In this document: piece by piece, positions 12,291 to 21,742 of the stretch
Layout: each line of letters starts with the position of its first letter
Numbering within the stretch: the stretch's first letter is position 1
Assembly (NCBI RefSeq): GCF_000182925.2
Contig: NC_026505.1
Span: 6,014,001 to 6,078,000 of the forward strand
Source of the DNA: Neurospora crassa OR74A
Lineage: Eukaryota > Ascomycota > Sordariomycetes > Sordariales > Sordariaceae
Direction of reading: 5' to 3'
DNA length: 64,000 nucleotides
Translations under genes and position numbers: made by a program
The notes under the pieces: generated by a model
The model's database searches: none
The model's input: only the letters and a program-made list of their open reading frames with translations
What the model was told of the DNA's origin: nothing

Positions 12291-13729
12291 GCAGGGATCG
12301 CATATTTGCTATTGCGCGAAGAAACTGCTCATGGTTAAGCCACGCGGGCTTGGTCGTAATGAAGGAGGGACAAATGGTGCACATGATGGTCAGAGAGAAT
12401 TTGCTCCTTCACAATACAGTGAAGCGCATGTTAGTGCGGAGGCATGATACCGTTTGTTGGTGATGTATCCTGCGACAGCAGCAGTTGTCTTGTAGACTAG
12501 GGGCGTAATATCGGTCTGGAACTCGCGAAGCAGCCATCCGTCAAATGATATTCAGCCGCGGCATATCAGAAACGGACGGGTAGAGAATGATCGCCAAAAC
12601 TTCCTCACTTGGTGGCTCGCGAAATGCCCGGCATTCTTTCATCTGCCAAATGTACGGCGAAGGGTGATCAAATTTGATGATAGAGGAAATGTTACGTTCC
12701 GTCAGTAATGATAGCTGCAACAAACTTCATTCACCATGGCAGAATGATGGATACGTGAAGTGATGGGCTGCTATCGCTGTCGCTGCCACGTTTGGCGCGA
12801 GTATTAATAGCGGAGTAGCGCTGGTCATTAGTGGACTACTTCTATAAAGTTAAGGCCCCGCTGTATGCCTAGAGCGGCGGTACTTAACTACAAAGAACCA
12901 CTCATCAAAAACATCAAGTCACGCATTTCAACAGTGGATTTGCCATAACCCAAGTATTTGAGAATATTAGCCAGACGAGTGTTGAAGGATTGGGTAGATC
13001 TACGGGTAGTATTGCATTGTCTAAAAGTGAGTGTCTTTCTCAAGCGAAGTACTCCCGCTCATCATCCAGCGTAGCCTATAACAGCGCTAACTTACCCACA
13101 GTCTAGAATCGAAGCCAGCAGGAACCCACCCATGTCTGCTCATCACCAACCACACCTCACCGCCAGACACTCGCTATTTACGTTTCCATCCTCCACTAGA
13201 CTTCCGTCCTTCATGTTTGGCTGTATTAAATCGCTATTGATTTTCGTGTTCCATTTCTTTTTTTTCAGTTGGCTATTGTCAAAAGCTGAAGCTGGAGAGG
13301 TCTTTGAGAATGAGGGACCGAGGCAGCAAACGTCGCACTGATGAGAATGGTAGGTACAAAAGGATATAAGTGAAGCAGTCAGAGGCAGCAAAGGACAATG
13401 ACCCAATAGGATTTGACTTCGAACTGATCTGATGGAAGTGGACGGACAGGGGCAGTCAACGGAACTTTGATTGGGTTTATGCTCCGCTGGACCAAGGGCA
13501 GGAAGCAGCTATCTTGCTCCTTGATGGCTCCAGGCAATGTGTCACCAGCAAAAGTCGCCTACAAGCGCCACAAGTGACAGTCCCTCCCTTCGGACAACGA
13601 CGATGTAGCTAGATGTCGTCCATCCATTGCTGTGCAAGATACATCCATCCCCTTCGTTCCTAGATAGCTTGTAGTAACCACGCTCCCAGTTACCCTCCAT
13701 GTTACCCCAACCCAGCTACCTTATAGCTT
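12291..13729. other. Intergenic region
   Basis: Between convergent family members 1 (plus) and 2 (minus). Short open frames only; no recognisable gene or repeat. Confidence 0.5.
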
Positions 13730-14335
13730 CTACTCATCATCCGTCAAACTGATCGCGCGCGACGACATGGAATGGTTCGTAGTACCCAGCCGCGAAGCTA
13801 CCCTCTCCTGCTCCCGCTGCTCCCGCTGCACATGCCTCAGCTCCTGGACTCGATTCCACAACAAATCCGTCCGAAACCCAAACGAATCCTTATCGCCATC
13901 CCACCCAGCCGCCAGGAGCGCCGGGACGATACTTTCGATTTTCGAGAACAGGATCGCGTACGCATGCATGTTGCGACGCTGGTAGTTCTTGCGGTCGTGC
14001 TTGGTAGGCGGCGGATTCGGATTCGGATTCGGATTCCCGTCATCGTCGTTGTCGTCTACACCACATGCCTGCCAGCGCAAGTCCCAGCGGCTTTGTTCGT
14101 GGCCGGTGATAAAGTAAAAGACGCCGTGGTAGCGCAGGTGGAAGTAGAGCGCGTGTTGCCAGGCGTAGTAGTTGCTGAGGTCTTGGGCGAGGTGAGGGAT
14201 GGGAAAACGGCTGAGCGCGTCGTTGTCGGGGTCGTGGAGGTCTAGGTCCATGGTGAGGACGAGGGGTTGGGACTTTGTGTTGGGGTTAGTGGAAGGGAAG
14301 CGGGATGATGAAGAAGAGGGGGGGTTCAGACTTAC
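13730..14335 (-). CDS. Paralog 2 of six-gene unknown family
   Basis: The coding part is 14251 down to 13730, 173 residues starting MDLDLHDPDNDALSRF. The open frame continues upstream without an ATG. A good intron (donor GTAAGT at 14335, CTAAC branch, acceptor at 14273, 63 nt) lies just before the start, so I place it in the leader. Family motifs: RFPIPHL, LSNYYAWQHALYFHLRYHGV, YQRRNMHAYAILFSKIE and a degenerate LLWNRV in place of DPxxLW. An internal NPNPNPNP stretch is encoded by a GGATTC-type hexanucleotide repeat near 14010-14036. The tail is Arg/Glu/Gln-rich. Soluble, helical, no signal peptide or membrane segment. Function unknown. Confidence 0.75.
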   Translation of the reverse strand, partial: VSLNPPSSSSSRFPSTNPNTKSQPLVLTMDLDLHDPDNDALSRFPIPHLAQDLSNYYAWQHALYFHLRYHGVFYFITGHEQSRWDLRWQACGVDDNDDDGNPNPNPNPPPTKHDRKNYQRRNMHAYAILFSKIESIVPALLAAGWDGDKDSFGFRTDLLWNRVQELRHVQREQREQERVASRLGTTNHSMSSRAISLTDDE

Positions 14336-15830
14336 GGGGAGAAGAAGGTCTGCAATGATGGAGTAGTCGCGGGCCTCGACAAGTTGAGTAGAAGTTGAGG
14401 GTCGAGGGTCGACTGTGTTCTTCTCACTGCGGAGGTGATATGCGGCGACAGAGAATCGCCCTGACGTTGTAGAGTTCAAGGAGAAACACAAATTGAAGTC
14501 TGCAGTCCGGCGGCCTAGAAATACTTCCAAGAGGAGATATCGATGATGCCAGTGAATGGCGGCCAAAAGTACAGTGAAGGAAACATGAACAGAGAGCACA
14601 GACTTCCAGCATACCTTTCATCCTACCATTCACTCGCCATTTTGGCAAAGCCTTTGTAGGTACATGAGTAACCTGAACAGCGAACTTTACGGTAATGAAA
14701 ACCTTAAAAGTTTTAACCGGTAAAGATATTTATGATATGACGCCGTTGGTTGTGCAAAAGAGAAAAAGTTGTATGAGCAGAGAAGAGAGGTCAAAGAGCT
14801 TGAAGCGCAGTTTGTTTCCAAACAATGTTCGTCAATGACTGTCGAAAACGTGAAGAACACAAAAAGCGGGGAAAAAAGCAAAAAAGCTCGGCTGCCCAAG
14901 CCTGGATTGAATTCAAGACAAGCTGCAACTTACGAGAATACTACCAACGCGTTCTCTGCCCCAGCGCACTACTACAATGGCTCTTAGATGTACTGGATGG
15001 TCTGTACTCTTGAATTATATGGTTTCAGCGACCTGGGGAGCGGGAAGGTTCATCTTTGTGAAAAGCTGGGCCGGTGCCGTAATTAACGCTTCTCCCTTCC
15101 AGTCGGTGTCGCGCAGTGTGGCAGTCGTGGCCTAGGCAATTTCCAAGTACAAATGTACCTAGACAAGTGCGACCTGGTATTTACGCGTGAAAATCGAGGG
15201 AAGGCAAGGTTTTAGTTGGGCAGTAACGAGCAAGGAAGAGACGTGTCTTTTATCAGGTCTCCCGCATCCAAGATCGTCAGTCGCAACCTTCCATTGTTTC
15301 CGTCGTAATGCTGCCATCCACTTCGTTCCCTCCTTCCAAAAGTGCGGTGGTTAGGCAGCCACATGAGGTCTTTCTTTCACATGTCACAAAGGGAAAGGAT
15401 CAGGATCAAGACATTTCGCGCTTGCGATCACATCAAATATGAAGGTCCTGCTGGTGGAGGGAGTTTCGCTACTCTTTCGTTGATGCTAGCGTTAAGTCCA
15501 TGTACCCTGGAACGTCACAACGTTGATTTCCTTCTTTGTACGTGGTCATTTTTTCCCGTTCTGTTGTGAATCCGTCCTTCATGTCTGAGTGTTCCCTTGG
15601 CAGTTTCCTCGAAATATTTCCCATGCAACAAAGACACCGAGGAAGACCCTATGTCGTAACTCCTTCAAACTATGCATTACCAGAACACTTTAGCAGAAGA
15701 CTGAGTCGACCAACTTCGACTGGCGAGAGGGACAATACCCACAGTGCGCCGGTAACCATGAAAACTGCCAGTTTGTGTCTCGAAGATCAATCATGGCTTT
15801 TCCTTCTTCCACCGTGATCGGGTGAATCTG
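14336..15830. other. Intergenic region
   Basis: Short open frames on both strands without recognisable character. It should hold the promoter of paralog 2 and the 3' end of paralog 3. Confidence 0.5.
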
Positions 15831-16256
15831 CTAGGTTGTAGAAGAAAACTCCATGTCCTCCCATGGGAAGCGGAACTTGAAGTATTCCAGAATCAGCTGC
15901 CAAAGCTTCATAGGGTCAAATTGAACATGATCGCACAGCCTTTTGTTCAAACTACGCTCCACGGAAGGGATAAGGTCCTTGACTGAAGACCAGATGATGG
16001 AGTACGCGAGAAGGCAACGACGACGGTTCTCGTCAGAGATAACTGGGGCGTCGGGGACGGCGTCATTGTACTTTCTTTTTCTGACCACAACTCTACGCTC
16101 ATCATCGCTCTTGTTCTCCCGAAGAAAACCATCAAGGCTGTAGTAGCTCAAATGGAACCAAATGCCATGGTTCCAGGCTTGAAAGTCTGACAACTCCTGG
16201 GAGGTAATGGAGAGCTCGGGCAGAGGGATGAGTTTGAGTGCCCTTGGTGTTTCCAT
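15831..16256 (-). CDS. Paralog 3 of six-gene unknown family
   Basis: ATG at 16256-16254 gives 141 residues, uninterrupted. Motifs of the family: LIPLPEL near the start, W-x(6)-FHLSYYSL, RRCLLAYSIIWSSV, and FDPMKLWQLILEYFKF near the C terminus. Between the second and third motifs is a basic loop (VVVRKRKYND) of variable length. The start lies only seven codons before the PLPEL motif, so a short upstream coding exon, as in paralog 4, cannot be excluded. Probably a small soluble helical protein. Function unknown. Confidence 0.75.
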   Translation of the reverse strand: METPRALKLIPLPELSITSQELSDFQAWNHGIWFHLSYYSLDGFLRENKSDDERRVVVRKRKYNDAVPDAPVISDENRRRCLLAYSIIWSSVKDLIPSVERSLNKRLCDHVQFDPMKLWQLILEYFKFRFPWEDMEFSSTT

Positions 16257-16836
16257 GATAGCGGCGAGGATGATCGTGCTCTTCTTGGTTTGTCTGGTCG
16301 GCGCGGTCGGTGATGTGAGGTGGTGACAGGAATGATCTTTGGCTCACTTTACGTTCACGTCAGTTAACGCTGATGATGAGAACGCCGAGGAGCGCGGAAT
16401 GCAGCTTACGCGACGAATGACTTGACAAGCCGGAGGGATGTTTATCTTGGACTTGACGAGGGAGGGGTGACGGGCACAGAGGCTGGTTGATGGTTCAACG
16501 ACGTAAAGGTTGAAGAGGGGCGATGACAGGTGGAAATTGGTGGAATGGAAGGAACAAGCTTGTGGTGGGGGTGAAAATACCTCTACAAACGAGGGCGTAA
16601 TTAAGGTACCTGATGACCGGCTGTGTCTTGGCAGTTGGCACCCGTTCATTACATACATGCTCCCCGCTCTTTATTTGCATTTCCGTCAAATACCTGTATT
16701 TACCTGTGGTGTAGAGGTAACCTCGCTTCTCCTTCACCTGGCCAACATCGAGGTAGGTACGTCAAACATTCTTACATACCTGGTATGAAAGCCTCCCGGC
16801 ACCCTCTTGAATCCTAGACGTACCCTCCCCTTCGAT
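16257..16836. other. Intergenic region
   Basis: Promoter of paralog 3 and 3' region of paralog 4; contains a GGTACC palindrome at 16605-16610. Nothing else seen. Confidence 0.5.
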
Positions 16837-17483
16837 TCAGTCAAACACCCCATCCACCGCCGTCCACATCCTCAACTGGACAAGCAACTCATCCTCATCG
16901 TCCTCATCCTCCTGCTCATCTACATCGCTTGCCATGTGCATCCTCCCCTCAACCAACTCCTTATACCTCTGCACCCCCTCCATCAACTCCGGCGCCCAAT
17001 AATCCCTATCTCCAAACACCTCAAATCTTAGGTCTCCATCCATCGCCATATCCTCCAACACCTCCCTTCCAACACTAGCAAACACAATCGCATACGTATG
17101 CAGCACCCTGCGAGTCCAATTATCTTTATCTTCGGCTTCCGGACACTCTCGGTGGGGGTATCTGGTCGGCAGGAGGAAATCGACCAGGCGGTGGTAGACA
17201 ATGTGGAACCAGAGCGCGTGTTCCCATTGTTGGTAGTTGGAGAGGTCTCGGTTCAGGGGAGGTATGGGGATTAGAGTGAGGGCTTTATCTTCTGGGTCGT
17301 GGGTTCCTGGGATCCAGGAGGTTTCGGTGAGGCCGGGGGGTGAGGGGGTTCGGGGGAGGAGGCTCTGTGGGTGGGTTGGGGGGTTAGTCAGGGGGGTTAA
17401 TGGTTGTTGCGGTCTTGGGACTATGGGAAGGGGGAGAGGGGGCTTACGATGGGGATAGCTGAGGGCTCTGGTTGTGGGTTCAT
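16837..17483 (-). CDS. Paralog 4 of six-gene unknown family, acidic tail
   Basis: Spliced model: exon 1 17483-17448 (MNPQPEPSAIPI), intron 17447-17365 (83 nt; donor GTAAGC, CTGAC/CTAAC branch, acceptor CCACAG), exon 2 17364-16837, phase 0. The product is 187 residues. Motifs: LIPIPPL, LSNYQQWEHALWFHIVYHRL, TRRVLHTYAIVFASVG; the DPxxLW position is degenerate (DYWAPELM). The C terminus carries an acidic run (DEQEDEDDEDE). A 12-residue first exon with the intron directly after it matches paralog 1, which supports common ancestry. Function unknown. Confidence 0.75.
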
Positions 17484-18207
17484 TATGTTCGAGGTAAATG
17501 TGAACAGTGATGGATATCAGAGGAAGGTCTAGCGTTCAGGCTAAGTGTTGGGACCGTGAAGGCGGAGAGTTAAATACCCAGCCTACGTTGGTTCTTGCTT
17601 TCTCGTCACTTCTGGCAACACCGGAGAGAACTCTGTTTGAAAATCGTGGACGTTTTTCTGAAGTTCACCAGGCACACATGGACAAAGGCAAGCAATGAAC
17701 AAGTAAAAGTTAATTTCAGTGATGGCCAAGTGTCCGCTCATAGTGTAGAGGTAGGTAGAGAAAAAGTCGTTCCGTCAAGAGACGACTTTCTTCTGGAGGA
17801 AAGACTGTGGTTGGAGAGTCTTGTAGAATCCATCAAGTTGGGGCTGGCTGCGTGACGAGATATCTAGAAGCGCCTCCATCGGCATTGTAGATGCTTTGGC
17901 CGAATCCCTACCCAATCTGTTACAGACCAACATTGTTCCTCGCAACTTCCTTTGCAGTCATGAAATAGTCCTCAGACCAGTCATCGTTCCCACCACTACC
18001 TGCCAAAATCATCCTGAAGTCTGAACCTTGTGAGCGCACCCCGGCCGGCTGCATTTCCCACAGCTTGAGAGTACCCAGTAATTGTCGAGCTCAAGCATGC
18101 CCATACATGCTAGAAACATCTTCATTGGTTGTTGATCGCGCGAACGGCTTTGGTGCATGCGAGATGTTGGACTTCTGCTGCAAGCCTGGGGTGGCGATCA
18201 CCGAGAC
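17484..18207. other. Intergenic region
   Basis: No recognisable gene or repeat. Confidence 0.5.
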
Positions 18208-18600
18208 TTAAGCATCGGGTTTACGAGTGAGGCGCCGGAACTTAATGATGTCGTCCCAAAGCTTGGCCGGCTCGTGGTGGAATAGTCCTGAATCGGCTTG
18301 ATAGAAATGTCTTCCCATGACCTTTTCGAAGAGAGGGGCAATGTTCTCAATCTTCGAAGCAATGAGAGAATAAGCATGCATTGCCTCCATCTCCTGGATC
18401 TGGCGCTCTTCCTCCGTGGAAGACTCGTCGAATTTGATGTCTACGACGTAGCGTGTCAACTTCTTGTACTGAAGATGGAAACACAAAATATGTCGCCACT
18501 GCATAAAGTTCGAAAGATCCGCCTTCAGCTCGGGGATTGGAAGGAGGTTGAGCGGGTGGTCAGGATCATCCTTCGACGGAAGTTGCGGAGTTGAGGCCAT
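18208..18600 (-). CDS. Paralog 5 of six-gene unknown family
   Basis: The first ATG in frame is at 18600 (MASTPQL), giving 130 residues; the frame extends a few codons upstream only with non-ATG triplets. It is the cleanest example of the family: NLLPIPEL, DLSNFMQWRHILCFHLQYKKL, MHAYSLIASKIENIAPLF, then HEPAKLWDDIIKFRR at the C terminus. No signal peptide, no membrane segment, no cysteine pattern. Predicted mostly helical. Function unknown. Confidence 0.75.
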   Translation of the reverse strand: MASTPQLPSKDDPDHPLNLLPIPELKADLSNFMQWRHILCFHLQYKKLTRYVVDIKFDESSTEEERQIQEMEAMHAYSLIASKIENIAPLFEKVMGRHFYQADSGLFHHEPAKLWDDIIKFRRLTRKPDA

Positions 18601-19600
18601 GGTGACTGTCAAAAGATCTGCACTGGATCTCGGATATTAGAGGGGGAATTTTGATGGAAGTCGATGAAATGATGATTCTGAAGAAAAGGAAGTTACGACA
18701 GGAAGTTCGAATCTCACCTCAAAGGACTCCGTGAATGCCTGTTTCTTTGCTTGAGGCGTGGAAGCGGTCACTGGAGCGAGTTTGAGATAGTTGAAGGATT
18801 ACCCAGCACGCAAGTGATGCGAAAGAGGAAACAATGGGCAGCCCAAAGTCGAGTTAGTTCCTTCCTCGAGAACAAACGAGCAGAGAAATTCTTGCACAGT
18901 GAATGGCCATGGAAGTGAATGTGAAGGAGGGGTTGCGGCTTCGCCATGGGTGATTCGTTTGTCGTCCCATGTACCTCAGACTGCCGGCCGCCTACAGGTG
19001 TCAACACAGGAGGAGCCATTGATTACCTCTACTGAACAGTGATTTAGGAAGGCACACCGAAGGGGACCATGACGTCACGTCCGCAGATGGAAAGTAAATG
19101 GAGGAAGGAATGGGCTGTGGATATCCCCAACAACAGGTAACACGAATCTTATCCTGGTGTAGGAAGGAATGTGGCAACAACCGGTCTAATTTGCTTACGA
19201 GGAAGCTAAGTGTTTGTGACTGTGATTTCTACATCCTTTCTCTTCCCTTCCAACCATAGCTTTAGCTCACACCATTACCATCAAGAGAAGCTTCCCTTCC
19301 ACTTTCAACCATCTAGTCAACTGAGTCGAGCTTTTCACCCATGTTCGTCGTTGCTGTCAGAGACATTTTCCTCCGCAGGTGACCGCTGACCGCTGAACCA
19401 AACTTGTGCGAGCTCAGTGCCCTGATCTGAACATCTTGAGCGAAATCTGACATGCTTCTGATCTGGAAGCGAAAACCCCACTATTATATTGCCCAACCCC
19501 AGCAGAATTTGGTAATCTCCTTCACGCAATGCTTAGTGGTCGATTGATCTGGCTAGATTTTCGACTAGCTCATTTGCTGAATGATAATTCGGTTGCCAAC
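18601..19600. other. Intergenic region
   Basis: Promoter of paralog 5 and 3' region of paralog 6. An 83-codon minus-strand frame (18768-19019) has no family motif and is probably chance. Confidence 0.5.
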
Positions 19601-20100
19601 CTATAACGGGTTGTGTTCCCGAATCGCATAGAGAAGGTCATGAGGGCAAAAAGAGGCGATGTGCCAGTAAAGATACAGCTCGCCCTCGTCAATAACCTTC
19701 ACGGCCTGTGACTGAATAATCGAGTACGCGTGGAGACAGTGATGCTGCCAATGGCGCCAATGGGCTGGCGTCTTGAAGTCCTCGCACTGGGGACCGTCCG
19801 GATACTCAATCTTCATGCATTCAACCAAGTCATGCAGGCCATAGTACTGAAGATGGAAGCGTACCGCACGCTCCCACTCACTGCAGTTGGATAGATTCGT
19901 CTTGAGCTCCGGAATGGGATAGAGCTTGAGAGTCTCCAAGTCAGGATCAATGAAGTTGAGCCACGCTTTGTCTTTGACTTGAGCGAGCATATACTCCGCG
20001 GTGTATTTGGTCATCTTGGGCGTCGCGAGCTGTTTTGAACTGCACCTCCCTTTTTCAGTGTTAGTAATCTCAATCCTGGAGGGCCAACGCGACGACTTAC
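19601..20100 (-). CDS. Paralog 6 of six-gene unknown family
   Basis: ATG at 20014-20012, coding to 19601, 137 residues. A leader intron is well supported: donor GTAAGT at 20100, CTAAC branch, acceptor GTGCAG ending at 20040 (61 nt), and no ATG in the preceding exon. Motifs: LYPIPEL, LSNCSEWERAVRFHLQYYGL, LHAYSIIQSQ, and a shortened C-terminal block CPHDLLYAIREH in place of DPxxLW. It is the last member of the array and the most shortened at its C terminus. Function unknown. Confidence 0.75.
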
Positions 20101-21742
20101 GCGATGGCGAGCGAAGACCGAACGGGCTAACAAGACCCAGATGGGCCGAGGGAAAGGAAGGCTTGATGCAGTGTTGTGTTGCAGGGGGATGGGCACAAAT
20201 GCGTGGGTGGGAGAGTAATCTTGACGTGATGGTTGATTTTGAGAAAAAGAAGGTGAGGGAGAGAGCGGGAAGGAGAAGAAGGACCAGGCAGGGAGGAGGT
20301 GTCTGAAGGGCCGTTTGTTTACCGTAAAGTTACACCAAACTGTAACTTTCACATTCTGCCACCGGCCGGCAGAGTGCCCTCACCACCACTTCTCGGAGCC
20401 ACTGCCTTCTTCAACCTTTCACACGCCAGTCTAGCATCATCTCGCAAATTCTCACCCTTTCCCCTCCCTCTTCCCCTCCTTCTCTTGTGCATTCAATAAC
20501 GACAAGAACATCCCACCCCCATAAGCCTCCATTTACTCGTCCACAAACGACGCCAGCTCCACTGGCTCTCTGAAACGTAATTCATCCAATTTCGGCGATA
20601 GAAACTGCCATAGCAGTTTGCACACACGTCGTGTCCAGCCCATCGAATGAGAACAACAACCGCTCACCGACACTCACCTCCACACTTGAAAATATTCCAA
20701 GATGAGCACGAGCTGAGAATGGACATGCATCGGAGCATCCAGGGTGGACTCGGCGCTCAGGGGATGAGGCCTGGTCCATCCGCTTCCAGGTGTCGCTGTA
20801 TTGGGGATGGCAAGATATGGAGGACTGTCCTATATCCTGTGAAGGAAATGTCTGACAGCGATGCTTGGAGTGTTCTCTGTGCCATCTGGTAGACTCATGG
20901 TCGAGTGTCCATGGAGTGTTTTGTTTTGTTTTGTTCAGGTTGCCAAGTTTGGTGCCCCTGTACAAGTAGTGGAGGCTCGCAGGGGTGGCACATTTCAGCC
21001 CTGTGGACCCAGATGTACACCCTGTTTCCACAGCGCCATCCCCCCCTATGACGCACTAACAGCATTCCGCCAAAACCCAGCACGACGAATCAGGAATCCA
21101 CAGCGCACAAACTCAACACCATGAAACCACCCGCCCGGCCCCCAACCATTCGCGATATCCACGGACAACTCCAGATGTGTCCCGCGGTCGAGGCAGTCTT
21201 GTTAAAGGTCGATGGAAACAGGTGCCGGAAGGCTTCTGTGTGAGCTCTGCGTTCGTTACACGGCAGCAGGCACAAGCGAAGATGACCAGCTACCTACCTC
21301 TGCCCGACAGAGTGGCCCAGCCTAGTATAGTCGCCGGCGCTTACGGGCAGCGAGCGGTTGGCTGTAACGGTGAGTGGCTCCCAGCCTCCAATGAAGATCT
21401 CTGTTTCCATTCAGCTAACGCGTCAAAGTTACTCCTCAATCGGATTGGCTCTTGGGCAAGATAGCGCATGAAACATGGACATACCTATGGCTCGCTGAAT
21501 CCCTGCTGGTGCCAGCGGGTATTTCGATGGTACCTAGAGGTTATGCTTGGGCTTCCATGTTGTACGACTTCATCTTCCTCAACCCAATCGAAAAGACAAT
21601 TATCGACGGTTTCTTTGTGAGAAAAGTGACATCGACGTTGGTAAGAATCACTGGAAAGGCTCCCTCTTTTCTTCAACTAACATCGATTCACGCTCAACAT
21701 CCATTGCTCCTCTCCATCACAGCCCCAATAGCCCGTCCTACT
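20101..21742. other. Intergenic region with leader intron of HET gene
   Basis: Contains a good intron at 21641-21722 (donor GTAAGA, CTAAC branch, acceptor CACAG; 82 nt) just before the chosen HET start, so the transcript probably begins upstream of 21640. No other gene recognised. Confidence 0.5.

Noticed and set aside
11496-20100. Faint resemblance of the six-gene family core to a helical retroelement capsid domain
   Set aside because: Pattern-level only (spaced W, FHL and DPxxLW); the genes have ordinary introns, normal composition and no polymerase, zinc knuckle or LTRs, so I treat them as host genes of unknown origin.
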